From SIG440 sp045580025 (GTDB lineage: Bacteria > Bacillota > Clostridia > Monoglobales > Monoglobaceae), in the NCBI GenBank assembly GCA_045580025.1, contig JAZNNB010000028.1, positions 1 to 11,692 of the forward strand: a DNA stretch of 11,692 bases, read 5' to 3'. A model generated the notes under the pieces. It ran no database searches and was not told the origin of the DNA. It saw nothing but the letters and a program-made list of their open reading frames with translations. Below are positions 1 through 7,848 of the stretch, in pieces. Position 1 is the first letter of the stretch. Every line of letters starts with the position of its first letter. Made by a program: the position numbers and the translations under genes.

Positions 1-44
1 CTGAAATCCTTGTGCTTATTAAGATTGTCGTTTTTAACCAGCAC
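1..44 (-). CDS. Start of a gene cut by the window edge, possibly U32-family (TrhP-like)
   Basis: After the trmR stop (52-54) an open frame starts with GTG at 44-42 and reads VLVKNDNLNKHKDF before leaving the window. An AAGGAG ribosome binding site lies within the last codons of trmR, about ten bases upstream, so translation may be coupled. Too little is visible to identify the protein. In Bacillus subtilis the order is mltG (yrrL), trmR (yrrM), then the U32 peptidase-like yrrN/yrrO (trhP), which hydroxylate the tRNA wobble uridine used by TrmR. A U32-family product is therefore inferred from gene order only, not from sequence. Confidence 0.35.
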   Translation of the reverse strand, partial: MLVKNDNLNKHKDF

Positions 45-51
45 GTCTTGT

Positions 52-714
52 TCACTCCTTAAAGCTGAGAGCAACACCATCGCCAATGGGCAAAAGTGCT
101 GTGCTGAAATTTTTGTTGTTTTTCAGCATCTCAAGATAATTTCTCAATCTTCTCACTATGGTAATTTTCCGCCTTACCACAAGTTCATCATTGGCGGTCA
201 TTCCCTTGTATAAGACATTATCCGAAATGAGCATCCCGCCTTTTTTCAAAAGCCTCTCACAGTGAGGGAAAAACTCCATATATTGTCCCTTTGCAGCATC
301 CACAAAGATAACATCAAAAAGCTCTTCTCCCTCCATATCAGAAACAACCTCTCGGGCATCCCCCACCAGAAGTGTTATTTTATCTGCACATCCTGCCTTT
401 TGGAAATTCTCGGTCGCAATTTTTGCCATTTCCTCGGAAATTTCCACCGTAACAACTTCGGCGTCTGATGCCTTTGTCATTCTTATAGCAGAATATCCAA
501 TGGCTGTGCCAAGTTCAAGTATCTTTTTTGCCCCGGCAATTTTAAGAATCACCTCTACAAACCTGATGCTTTCAGGCTGCGAAATGGGAACCTCGTGTTT
601 TTTTGCATACTCCTCCATCTCGAGAATTAACCCACTTGACGATGGAATGGTATCTCGAAGATACCTTATTATATATTCATAATTTATATTATCTTCCTCA
701 ATCCATGCTTTCAT
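52..714 (-). CDS. trmR: SAM-dependent O-methyltransferase, probable tRNA 5-hydroxyuridine methyltransferase TrmR
   Basis: This 220-residue protein is a complete class I methyltransferase of the small catechol-O-methyltransferase-like family. The SAM-binding loop ILELGTAIGYSAI spans about residues 65-77, an acidic residue for the ribose (E91) ends the second strand, and the metal-binding aspartates are D139 (FVDAAKG) and D165-N166 (ISDNVL). The family methylates hydroxyl groups in a divalent-metal-dependent way. The B. subtilis member next to mltG, TrmR (YrrM), converts 5-hydroxyuridine to 5-methoxyuridine at tRNA position 34, and the same mltG-trmR order is seen here (30-base gap). The start has a GGGG stretch about eleven bases upstream. 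The tRNA role is inferred from context; the methyltransferase fold is clear. An alternative is a methyltransferase acting on small phenolic compounds. Confidence 0.8.
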   Translation of the reverse strand: MKAWIEEDNINYEYIIRYLRDTIPSSSGLILEMEEYAKKHEVPISQPESIRFVEVILKIAGAKKILELGTAIGYSAIRMTKASDAEVVTVEISEEMAKIATENFQKAGCADKITLLVGDAREVVSDMEGEELFDVIFVDAAKGQYMEFFPHCERLLKKGGMLISDNVLYKGMTANDELVVRRKITIVRRLRNYLEMLKNNKNFSTALLPIGDGVALSFKE

Positions 715-744
715 TTCAAAAGCTTCCCCTTTTTTAAATCAAAA

Positions 745-1797
745 CTAATTCTGCAAATTCCTTACATTTTTAAGGTGTTCATCGTGCGTTTTTGAAAAAA
801 CATTTTCACTGCCATCCGCCCTTGCTGCAAAATACAAATAATCCGTATCTTCTGGATAAAGCACTGCCTTTATAGAACTAACCCCCGGTGATGCAATAGG
901 TCCTATGGGAAGACCGGTATTTATATACGTGTTATATGGCGACTTTATTTTTGTATCTGCATTACTCAAAACATCTTTTCGTTCTTTTATTATATACTGA
1001 ACAGTAGCACAAGAGCCAAGTGCCATATTTATCCTGAGGCGGTTGTGAAAAACCGATGCCACTTTCCCCCGTTCGCTGTCATTTGCCGCTTCACGTTCCA
1101 CTATTGATGCGAGAATAACAACCTCATCAAGTGAATATTTTGTGTCCGCCTCTTCATAGACCGGAACTACATAAGACTCAAAGGCTTTAAGCATCTTGTT
1201 TATTATGTCCCATTCTGTTTCCCAAAGACCTATTTCATAGGTGGCAGGGAACAAATATCCCTCAAGACGATTTTCTTTTCTGTCTATCTCTGAAATAAAG
1301 TCAAATTCAAACTCGCCTTTTTCCAAAAGCTCCAAAAAACGTTCCTTGTCAACAAGTCCTCGTTTTTCCAAAGTTTCAGCAATTTGCACCGCTTCATAAC
1401 CCTCAGGAATGATAATATTTACAGTTTCATCCTCGCTGACATCAGGAACATCGCAAAGCTCTTTTGCGATTTTTCGGTAACTCATACCCTTCCCAATGAG
1501 ATGTCCGCCCTGCTGAAAAATATACGTATTCTTCGATATTCTTGCCTGAATTTTAAACAAAAGTGAAGACCTTATCACCCGTTCTTCTTTGAGTATATCC
1601 GCTATTTCGCTGACACTTGCACCTTTTGGGATGCTTATCATAACCTCACTGCCACGCCCGGGAGCAAGTCCAAAAAAGTCCCCCGCAACAAGAATAATCC
1701 ATACACAAAGCACAAGTGAAATAACCCCAAATAAAATCCCCTTTGGAGTAAACCACCAATATTTTGAAAACAGCTTTTTATACTCTCTTCTTCTCAT
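745..1797 (-). CDS. mltG: Endolytic murein transglycosylase MltG (YceG family)
   Basis: MltG is a membrane-anchored enzyme that cuts nascent peptidoglycan glycan strands and is thought to set their length. The 350-residue protein has a short basic cytoplasmic tail, one membrane segment at about residues 21-38, a LysM-like region (about 51-115) and the catalytic YceG domain. Landmarks are LEGYLFPATYEI (178-189), ASIVEREA with the expected catalytic glutamate E234, VFHNRLR (249-255), YNTYINTGLPIGPIASPG (288-305) and the C-terminal YLYFAA. Length is normal for the family. The loop usually written with an Asp-Pro pair after the HNRL motif reads LGSCATVQY here (260-268). The start follows an AGGA site located at the end of the CPBP gene, six bases away. 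It lies inside the long minus-strand operon, directly before trmR. Confidence 0.93.
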   Translation of the reverse strand: MRRREYKKLFSKYWWFTPKGILFGVISLVLCVWIILVAGDFFGLAPGRGSEVMISIPKGASVSEIADILKEERVIRSSLLFKIQARISKNTYIFQQGGHLIGKGMSYRKIAKELCDVPDVSEDETVNIIIPEGYEAVQIAETLEKRGLVDKERFLELLEKGEFEFDFISEIDRKENRLEGYLFPATYEIGLWETEWDIINKMLKAFESYVVPVYEEADTKYSLDEVVILASIVEREAANDSERGKVASVFHNRLRINMALGSCATVQYIIKERKDVLSNADTKIKSPYNTYINTGLPIGPIASPGVSSIKAVLYPEDTDYLYFAARADGSENVFSKTHDEHLKNVRNLQN

Positions 1798-1803
1798 AGC
1801 AAA

Positions 1804-2715
1804 TCATCCTATAAAATTTATCAAAAAGTATTTAAGAACCACAATAAAAGCACTCAATATAACCGGAAGACTAAAAATACTTCCAACAACAAGACCCCGT
1901 GTCTTGAAGTTCTTGTTGACACTCACTTTGTTTTTCTGAAGCATAAGCAAGGCAAAGAGCATTACAAACCCCACCGACGCCGCAATAAAAACAAACCAGA
2001 TATAATCCCCAAGAAGAGGCAAAATGAAGCTTGTCAGCATAAGCGCCGTAAGATTGCTGAAAGCGTGATATATCATTGATGCATAAATAGACCTGGACTT
2101 TATCAGTATAAAAGACGCAACAATTCCCATAAGCAAAAAGCCAAACGCCTCGTTTAACCGAAGATGCAGAAGCGCAAATATAATGCTCGTAAAGAAAATC
2201 GCTGCAAGGGTGTTGCTTTTGTTGTATGCCGAAAAAATTATTCCCCTCATCCAAAATTCTTCAAAAACCGCCGGAATAATCACCACTGCAATTATCCCAA
2301 GAAAAAGCTCCCCACCGTTTCTGGCTATTGCAACAGCATCATTTCCAGTCTGCTCAAGCACAACTTTTGAGAATATATTTGCAGGCATATTGAGAAGTAT
2401 CATAACAAACTGTCCGCAAACCCCAAGAAGTGCCGCAAGTATAACAAAATATATTCCGCAAGGATTGAGCCAAAACTCCCGCTGAGCGTCCTTCCCTGAA
2501 CTTGTCCACACAGACCTTGCATAAACTATTATCGGAACACCAATGGAAAGTGCTTCCACAAGCGCAATCTGGACATACTGATGAGGCGGATTTTTCATAA
2601 AGCTAGTTAGTGCCTCAACCGCCATCTCTGCGGCAAGTTGAGCCAGAACCACCCAGAAAATCATCCACCTGACGCTTTTTATTTGTTTTCTCAGTTCATA
2701 CCTTTTATTTGTCAT
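1804..2715 (-). CDS. CPBP-family intramembrane metalloprotease (Abi/Rce1-like)
   Basis: A 303-residue multi-pass membrane protein with about eight hydrophobic segments. The CPBP (Abi, Rce1-like) active-site motifs are all present and in order: EEFWMR (E152, E153, R157), FALLH (F180, H184) and HAFSN (H217, N221). These residues hold the catalytic site within the membrane in this family. Bacterial members have roles in self-immunity to bacteriocins, in protein maturation and in surface protein retention, and the substrate cannot be read from sequence. The gene starts with ATG after an AGGA site 9 bases upstream, 14 bases after the DJ-1/PfpI gene, and ends 6 bases before mltG, so co-translation with mltG is likely. 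The neighbours suggest an envelope role, but this is inference. Confidence 0.85.
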   Translation of the reverse strand: MTNKRYELRKQIKSVRWMIFWVVLAQLAAEMAVEALTSFMKNPPHQYVQIALVEALSIGVPIIVYARSVWTSSGKDAQREFWLNPCGIYFVILAALLGVCGQFVMILLNMPANIFSKVVLEQTGNDAVAIARNGGELFLGIIAVVIIPAVFEEFWMRGIIFSAYNKSNTLAAIFFTSIIFALLHLRLNEAFGFLLMGIVASFILIKSRSIYASMIYHAFSNLTALMLTSFILPLLGDYIWFVFIAASVGFVMLFALLMLQKNKVSVNKNFKTRGLVVGSIFSLPVILSAFIVVLKYFLINFIG

Positions 2716-2729
2716 TAGATCAAATCCTA

Positions 2730-3272
2730 TTAAATAGCATTGTGCTGCATCTGTTCAAGAATTTTTTTACCATTTCCAGGATTGAAATATTCAACAATTT
2801 CAGCACCAAAAAGCATAGCAGCCCCTGCACCCTTTGCCGTTATAAACTGTCCGTCAGTCACCACAGGAGCATCCATTATTTTTGCTTCATAAAGGAATTT
2901 TTCAAAGCCCGGATAACATACAGCATTCTTTCCTTTGAGCAGGCCCATTTTCCCTATTATCATAGGTGCTGCACAAATGGATGCAATCATTTTTTTGTTG
3001 GCCACACAATACTCTATCATATTTATCACATCTTGGTCATTCTCAAGATATGAGGCACCGGGCATACCGCCTGGCAAAATGATTCCGTCAAATTCATCCA
3101 GCCTCATTTCGTCTTTAAGTACATCTGCTATTATCATCACGTCATGACTTCCGGTAACACACTTTGAGGATATGCCCACAGTATTAACCTTTATTTTTGC
3201 ACGTCTCAAAACATCAAGGCATCCAATAGCCTCTGTTTCTTCAAATCCATCTGCCAAAAACATATAAATCAT
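2730..3272 (-). CDS. DJ-1/PfpI family protein (YajL/ThiJ-like)
   Basis: A 180-residue single-domain protein of the DJ-1 branch of the PfpI superfamily. The acidic partner residue is E14 in FEETEAIG, the oxyanion region is LPGGMPG (66-72), and the nucleophile C100 sits in ASICAAP at the nucleophile elbow, matching C106 of human DJ-1. Such proteins act as glyoxalase or deglycase-like enzymes, redox sensors or chaperones; the exact role is debated and cannot be read here. The ATG overlaps the stop of the glycosyltransferase gene by one base (TAATG), with GGAGGG eight bases upstream inside that gene, which points to coupled translation. The catalytic residues are intact, so it is probably active. 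Confidence 0.9.
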   Translation of the reverse strand: MIYMFLADGFEETEAIGCLDVLRRAKIKVNTVGISSKCVTGSHDVMIIADVLKDEMRLDEFDGIILPGGMPGASYLENDQDVINMIEYCVANKKMIASICAAPMIIGKMGLLKGKNAVCYPGFEKFLYEAKIMDAPVVTDGQFITAKGAGAAMLFGAEIVEYFNPGNGKKILEQMQHNAI

Positions 3273-4015
3273 TATTTATTCCCTCCATACTGTTTGTTCT
3301 TTAAAACCTCAATAACAAATTTTGGCAATGCCGCAAATCTTCCAAGTCTTGACGGGTTTTTCAAAATTCTATATGCCCATTCGAGATTGAGCTTCACAAA
3401 AACCTCAGGGGCACGCTTTGCAACTCCTGCAAAAACATCAAGCGTTCCGCCAACACCCATCGCAAGATTGACTTTCAGCTTATCCTGATACTTCGCAATC
3501 CACTTTTCCTGCTTGGGGGCACCAAGACACACGAGCAAAAGTTTCGCTCCGGAAGTGTTTATTTCTTCAACAATTTTTTCTTCATCACTAGGCGTAAAAT
3601 ACCCATTTTTAGTTCCTACAATATTTATCCCCGGATACTTTTCTTCCATTCTTGCCTTTGCCGCGTCAGCCACACCGGATTTCGCACCAAAAAGGAATAC
3701 TCCCTCTTTTGTTTTAGCTAACCTTTCAAGCAATGCACAAACAAGGTCAAATCCCGCCACTCTTTCAGGAACAGGTTTTTTCAAAATTTTCGAGGCATAC
3801 ACTACACCTATGCCGTCAGCAGTGCAAATATCCGCCGAATTCAAAATTTCTTTCATTTCAGCATCCTCTTTTGCGCACATAATAATTTCAGGGTTAGGCG
3901 TGAAAATCTTTGACATTCCATCAGTTTTAATAAGGCTCTGTGCCACATCAACCGTTTCAGCAAAGGTCATGCTGTCAATATTCACACCCAAAATTTCTAC
4001 TGTTTTTCTGGACAT
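3272..4015 (-). CDS. WecG/TagA/CpsF family glycosyltransferase
   Basis: A 247-residue protein of the GT26 family. These enzymes transfer a sugar, typically N-acetylmannosamine, onto a lipid-linked N-acetylglucosamine at the inner face of the membrane, as in the second step of wall teichoic acid linkage-unit synthesis by TagA. Conserved marks are FTPNPE (38-43), ADGIGVVYAS (66-75, with the likely catalytic D67), CLGAPKQEKW (163-172), GVGGTLDVFAG (187-197), RAPE and LEWAYR (211-216). The C-terminal basic stretch PSRLGRFAALPKF is the usual membrane-association tail. A GGAGGAG site lies five bases before the ATG, 17 bases after ung. No other teichoic acid gene is nearby, so the polymer it serves is unknown and the gene symbol is left open. 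Confidence 0.9.
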   Translation of the reverse strand: MSRKTVEILGVNIDSMTFAETVDVAQSLIKTDGMSKIFTPNPEIIMCAKEDAEMKEILNSADICTADGIGVVYASKILKKPVPERVAGFDLVCALLERLAKTKEGVFLFGAKSGVADAAKARMEEKYPGINIVGTKNGYFTPSDEEKIVEEINTSGAKLLLVCLGAPKQEKWIAKYQDKLKVNLAMGVGGTLDVFAGVAKRAPEVFVKLNLEWAYRILKNPSRLGRFAALPKFVIEVLKNKQYGGNK

Positions 4016-4032
4016 ATTTTCTCCTCCAAAAT

Positions 4033-4701
4033 CTAATCCAAAGACCAGTCAATCGCTTTTCTGCCAACTGACTCCAAAAATCCATTTGTCTTTGAAAAAT
4101 GCCTGCACCCAAAAAATCCGTTATATGCTGAAAGCGGGCTTGGATGAACCGACTCCAGTATCTTGTGAACGGGATTTGTAATGAGGCTCTTTTTCTGACG
4201 GGCATTTGCTCCCCACAGCAAGAAAACCACAGGTGTTTCTCTTTGATTCAAAAGTTCAATGACGCGGTCGGTAAATTTCTCCCAACCCATATTTTTGTGG
4301 CTGTTCGCCTCTCCCATCCGCACAGTGAGCACTGCATTGAGAAGCAAAACCCCTTGCTTTGCCCATTTGGTAAGCTCGCCATGATTCGGTACATCAATTC
4401 CCAAATCGTCATTCAGCTCTTTGAAAATATTTTTAAGAGACGGCGGAGGCTCCACACCCTTTTTCACCGAAAAGCTGAGCCCGTGAGCCTGCCCCTCGCC
4501 GTGATAAGGGTCCTGACCGATAATCACCACATTCACATCGCTGTAAGACGTGAATTTCAGCGCATTGAAAATATCGTACATATCAGGAAAAACCCTCTTC
4601 GTCCTGTACTCTTTCGCCAAAAAATCACGTAGCTTTTGATAATATTCTTTGTCGAATTCATCCTTCAAAATATTATCCCATTCATTTCCTATGTTTACCA
4701 T
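4033..4701 (-). CDS. ung: Uracil-DNA glycosylase (family 1)
   Basis: Ung removes uracil from DNA, the first step of base excision repair of deaminated cytosine and misincorporated dUMP. The 222-residue protein carries the family 1 signatures: GQDPYHG (62-68, with the water-activating D64), the uracil-stacking region LSFSV (75-79), LLLNAVLTV with N122, and HPSPLSA (186-192, H186). Length is close to that of E. coli Ung. The frame is open further upstream to 4740, but the ATG at 4701 has GGAG seven bases before it and starts at the usual point of the family, so it is preferred. It sits 65 bases after the acyl-CoA ligase gene, behind a hairpin, and 17 bases before the glycosyltransferase gene. 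Confidence 0.96.
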   Translation of the reverse strand: MVNIGNEWDNILKDEFDKEYYQKLRDFLAKEYRTKRVFPDMYDIFNALKFTSYSDVNVVIIGQDPYHGEGQAHGLSFSVKKGVEPPPSLKNIFKELNDDLGIDVPNHGELTKWAKQGVLLLNAVLTVRMGEANSHKNMGWEKFTDRVIELLNQRETPVVFLLWGANARQKKSLITNPVHKILESVHPSPLSAYNGFFGCRHFSKTNGFLESVGRKAIDWSLD

Positions 4702-4726
4702 AAACTGCTCCAACATTCTCATTAAG

Positions 4727-4758
4727 CAGTAAAATGGCACATAAATGCCATTCTACTG
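4727..4758 (-). other. 13-bp hairpin between the acyl-CoA ligase gene and ung
   Basis: On the minus strand CAGTAGAATGGCA pairs with TGCCATTTTACTG (one G-U pair) around a six-base loop TTTATG. It begins nine bases after the ligase stop and ends 25 bases before the ung start. No T-tract follows on either strand, so it does not look like a standard intrinsic terminator. It could be a processing or mRNA-stability element, or a weak attenuator that lowers expression of the distal genes. Confidence 0.6.
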
Positions 4759-4766
4759 ATTATTTC

Positions 4767-6380
4767 TTATCTTGTAAATCTTTTTATCTTCTTTGTGGTT
4801 GTCTTTTCAAACTCTGTGTCACGGAAGATAACACGTCTGATATGCTTCATCGGGGGAAGTGTATCATTGAGGGCTTGAACATCCTTTTTGATTCGTTCCT
4901 TTTCGTCAGGTGTTTCTGTGTAAATTTCCGCACAAATAACGTCATCTTCACCAAACACAATAACCTCGTTTACGCCCTCAACGTTATTTAAAATAACCGC
5001 TTCAATTTCTTCAGGGTAAACGTTTTTGCCGTTGCTTAAAATTATAATATTTTTCTTTCTTCCTGTTATAATAATAAATCCGTGTTCGTCAAGTCTTCCC
5101 ACATCACCTGTCTTGAACCAACCGTCAACAAATGCCTCAGCTGTAGCTTCTGGGTTGTTATAATAGCCCATCATAACGATGTCACCTTTAACAAGAATTT
5201 CGCCTTCGCCATCTTCGTTAGGCTCAAAAATTTTCACCTCAGCGCCTGGGATAGGAACACCCGCACCGCCAAAGAGATATTTCTTGTTTCTGTCTGTTGA
5301 AACAATAGGCGAACATTCAGTAATTCCATAACCGTTCATAACCTGAATGCCAATATCCTCAAAACCCTTGGCATACTTAAGGTCAAGTGGCGCACCGCCT
5401 GCTATAATCATCTCAAGATTTCCGCCAAAGCCGTTTTTCACTGACTGGAAGAGCTGTTTTCTAAGGTCGATTCCCACCTTACGAAGACCGTTGCTCACCT
5501 TGATAAGAGTTTTAAGAAGCTTTTCCTTTTTCTGCTTTTTAACAGTTCTCCAAAGGCTCTTATAGAAAGTTTCCACAAACAGCGGAACCACACTGATATG
5601 ATAGGGCTTTGCCTTTTGAATATCTTTCAGAACATTTTTAAGGTTATTATTTATATATACCTTATAACCCCTGTGAATCTGGCAAAGAACCCCCGCCATA
5701 AATCCAAAGGTATGGTGAAGCGGAAGCACAACAACAGTGCCCGCAGGCTCCAAAAAGTTCATACAGCTGTTTACCATATCGACAGTGAGGTTTCTCTGAT
5801 TCAGCATAACACCCTTTGGTGTACCTGTCGTTCCTGATGTATAAATCAGTGTACAAAGCGCCTCGAGGTCTATTTCATTCTTTTCAAATTCGTCATTTCC
5901 ATCCTCAATCATTTCACAACCCTTGGCAATAATTTCACCAAAATCAGCCATAGGGATATAATGTGAAACTGTGGGCATACTCGCCTTCGCCTCTTCAATG
6001 AGAGCTTTCTTTGACTCAGCATAAACAAAAGCCTTTGCCTCGCAGCTATCTATTAAGTTCGCAATCTCCTTGCTGCCAAGCTCCTTGTCAATGGGCACAA
6101 TCACATTTGAACTATCAACAGCGGCAAGATATGTAATAATCCATTCATAGCTGTTTTCACCGATAACCGCTATTTTCTCGTCCCTAAGACCAAGGCTATA
6201 AAAATAAGTTCCAAGGGCATAAATATCATTTTTCATCTGGATGTAACTTACCGTCACATCCTCCCCATCACGTTCAAATTCGAACGCTGTATCGTCCCCG
6301 TAATTTTCCGCCGCATAATCGACAAGGTGACGAAGGTCCTTGATCTGCGGTGCATCATAAAGCGGATATTCTTTAATCAC
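4767..6380 (-). CDS. AMP-forming acyl-CoA synthetase/ligase (long-chain fatty acid CoA ligase-like)
   Basis: An enzyme of the ANL superfamily that activates a carboxylate, probably a fatty acid, with ATP to an acyl-adenylate and then a thioester. Counting from the upstream GTG at 6389, the core motifs are YTSGTTGTPKG (183-193, ATP loop), YGITECSP (354-361), TGD (427-429), the hinge ITGRKKN (441-447), NGKNVYPEEIE (453-463), and the C-terminal lysine region TTTKKIKR (530-537). Length is typical. The start is uncertain: GTG at 6389 has AAAGG only two bases before it, while the in-frame GTG at 6380 has the same AAAGG eleven bases upstream and begins cleanly with IKEYPLY, so 6380 is preferred. It follows the DUF624 gene by 28 bases. 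The substrate and whether it serves lipid synthesis, fatty acid salvage or envelope acylation are not known. Confidence 0.9.
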   Translation of the reverse strand: MIKEYPLYDAPQIKDLRHLVDYAAENYGDDTAFEFERDGEDVTVSYIQMKNDIYALGTYFYSLGLRDEKIAVIGENSYEWIITYLAAVDSSNVIVPIDKELGSKEIANLIDSCEAKAFVYAESKKALIEEAKASMPTVSHYIPMADFGEIIAKGCEMIEDGNDEFEKNEIDLEALCTLIYTSGTTGTPKGVMLNQRNLTVDMVNSCMNFLEPAGTVVVLPLHHTFGFMAGVLCQIHRGYKVYINNNLKNVLKDIQKAKPYHISVVPLFVETFYKSLWRTVKKQKKEKLLKTLIKVSNGLRKVGIDLRKQLFQSVKNGFGGNLEMIIAGGAPLDLKYAKGFEDIGIQVMNGYGITECSPIVSTDRNKKYLFGGAGVPIPGAEVKIFEPNEDGEGEILVKGDIVMMGYYNNPEATAEAFVDGWFKTGDVGRLDEHGFIIITGRKKNIIILSNGKNVYPEEIEAVILNNVEGVNEVIVFGEDDVICAEIYTETPDEKERIKKDVQALNDTLPPMKHIRRVIFRDTEFEKTTTKKIKRFTR

Positions 6381-6408
6381 AAAAAACACAACCTTTCATA
6401 TTTGGTTC

Positions 6409-7332
6409 TTAATATACTTCATTTTTATCTTCTGTTCTTTCCGCGTCAAGAACATATTTTTTCATAACTCTGTTTGATGTAAAAGCAACCAAAAATCCCG
6501 ATAGTCCCTGAAGCACAAATAACGCCATAATAATATAAACCGTCCAATATCCCAAAGATGCCATAAGTGACGGCGAAGTCATTCCCACATAAGGCATAAC
6601 AAAATGAATAGCCAAAACGCCTATCAAAAGCAAAAGATTAACAGGCAGTGCAATTATCGAAAGCAATAGGGAATTTTTAAATGCCTCCCTGAGCTTTACC
6701 TTAAAGCTTGTTACGATTGGATAAATATAAAAATGCATCATTGTGTAAATCATAAAGAAACACATAATTACATATTTCATTATGCCGAAAGCTCCGCCCT
6801 GGGATACATAGAAGAAAAATGCATTCACCAGCAGAACAAATGCCAATATATCAATAACAAATATCCAAATAGTTTGCTTGAAATTTTTGAAAGTCTGCTC
6901 CCAGAACTCACTCCAGATAAACGCATGTTCTTCACGTGAAAAACAACTGAATATGTAACTATATCCGCTACTTGCGGGACCAGTTCCCCAAAGAGCAGCC
7001 AAAAGCAGTGCAATAAATATTCTGATGATAACATCCGCAATGGAAACATATGCAGCGAGCACTCCAGGATCGTTTACGCCCTCCATTTTAATGGCAACCT
7101 CCAGATATTCTCTCAGAACGGTTGTTATCTGAACCGAAATCTGTCCTGAAACAAACATCATAACCAAAAGAGCTGGGATTGATGCAATGAGGAACATAGT
7201 GCTGACCTTTATAATCTCCCAGAACTTTCTGGCATAAATTTCAAAGAACAAGGCACTCGCCCGTTTTTTTTCGCTTGCACCTTTCTCTACACCCTTTCCC
7301 TCTTTTGAAAGAGCCCCTTTAAACAATGGCAT
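6409..7332 (-). CDS. DUF624/YesL-like integral membrane protein
   Basis: A 307-residue protein with about six predicted membrane segments (roughly 43-63, 99-117, 154-175, 183-206, 221-246, 262-287) after a charged N-terminal tail rich in lysine and glutamate. The pattern of an early FWEIIKVSTMFLIASIPALL segment, a GPASSGYSYIFSCF loop (118-131) and an FWEQTFKNFKQT segment (143-154) resembles the YesL (DUF624) family, found near sugar uptake genes in other Firmicutes, whose function is unknown. ATG is preceded by AAGGAG ten bases upstream. The gene lies 28 bases after the comEA-like gene and shortly before the acyl-CoA ligase gene, and no sugar transport genes are visible. Family assignment is by resemblance only. 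Confidence 0.7.
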   Translation of the reverse strand: MPLFKGALSKEGKGVEKGASEKKRASALFFEIYARKFWEIIKVSTMFLIASIPALLVMMFVSGQISVQITTVLREYLEVAIKMEGVNDPGVLAAYVSIADVIIRIFIALLLAALWGTGPASSGYSYIFSCFSREEHAFIWSEFWEQTFKNFKQTIWIFVIDILAFVLLVNAFFFYVSQGGAFGIMKYVIMCFFMIYTMMHFYIYPIVTSFKVKLREAFKNSLLLSIIALPVNLLLLIGVLAIHFVMPYVGMTSPSLMASLGYWTVYIIMALFVLQGLSGFLVAFTSNRVMKKYVLDAERTEDKNEVY

Positions 7333-7360
7333 ATTTTATACACTCCTTAAAAATTATCGG

Positions 7361-7798
7361 TCATTCAACAAACAACATATCGGCGATTCCATCAAAAATT
7401 TTCTCACCTATGCCATCCACATTCAAAATATCTCCCACAGATCGAAAGCCTCCCATAGCCTCTCGCATTTTTACAATGGCCTCTGCCTTAACCTTGCCAA
7501 TCCCCGGAAGATCGTCCAGTTTGTCGGATGTAGCGGTATTAAGATTTATCTTGTCGGCTTGACACTCTTTATTTTCGATGTTTTTTGCAGATTGTTCTTC
7601 ATTTATTGTTTCAACCCCATCAAATGTAGCCACCCTGCGCCCCGCCGTCACATTATAAGACAAAATCAAGAGTGATACCACAATAACAACAATGGGTGCA
7701 AACAAGAACCGTGAATATTTTTCGTTTTCTTTGAGGAGCTTCTCCTGTCTCCTGAAAAAGCTTTCAAGGTCGTCATTTTCCCTAAACTCTTTTGACAC
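7361..7798 (-). CDS. comEA: ComEA-like helix-hairpin-helix protein
   Basis: A membrane-anchored protein with a ComEA-type DNA-binding tail, the receptor that holds incoming double-stranded DNA outside the membrane in natural transformation. Counted from the ATG at 7813, a charged cytoplasmic part (1-35) is followed by one membrane segment (36-53), a short linker, then two helix-hairpin-helix units: INLNTATSDKLDDLPGIG (89-106) and FRSVGDILNVDGIG (123-136). At about 150 residues it is shorter than B. subtilis ComEA and lacks an oligomerisation or SLBB-type domain between membrane and DNA-binding parts. ATG at 7813 has no ribosome binding site; GTG at 7798 has GGAG seven bases upstream and is chosen. 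It is the first gene of the long operon. No other competence gene is visible, so a role in transformation is inferred from the family. Confidence 0.82.
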   Translation of the reverse strand: MSKEFRENDDLESFFRRQEKLLKENEKYSRFLFAPIVVIVVSLLILSYNVTAGRRVATFDGVETINEEQSAKNIENKECQADKINLNTATSDKLDDLPGIGKVKAEAIVKMREAMGGFRSVGDILNVDGIGEKIFDGIADMLFVE

Positions 7799-7805
7799 AA
7801 AATCA

Positions 7806-7809
7806 CTCC
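7806..7809 (-). promoter_or_regulatory. Ribosome binding site that favours the GTG start of comEA
   Basis: GGAG lies seven bases before the GTG at 7798, whereas the upstream ATG at 7813 follows AAAATTTTG, with no purine-rich site. The two choices differ by only five residues. Confidence 0.5.
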
Positions 7810-7848
7810 GCATCAAAATTTTATTATTTTATACACTATATCTAAATT

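Noticed and set aside
3513..4181. A 222-codon open frame on the plus strand
   Set aside because: It lies fully antisense to the glycosyltransferase and ung genes, shows no family motifs, and has low-complexity composition expected of a shadow frame.
4144..4632. A 162-codon open frame on the plus strand
   Set aside because: Antisense to ung, whose motifs are intact on the minus strand; no ribosome binding site or recognisable domain.
6373..6399. Eight-codon ATG frame overlapping the start of the acyl-CoA ligase gene, as a possible leader peptide
   Set aside because: It has no ribosome binding site and no regulatory hairpin follows, so chance is the simplest explanation.
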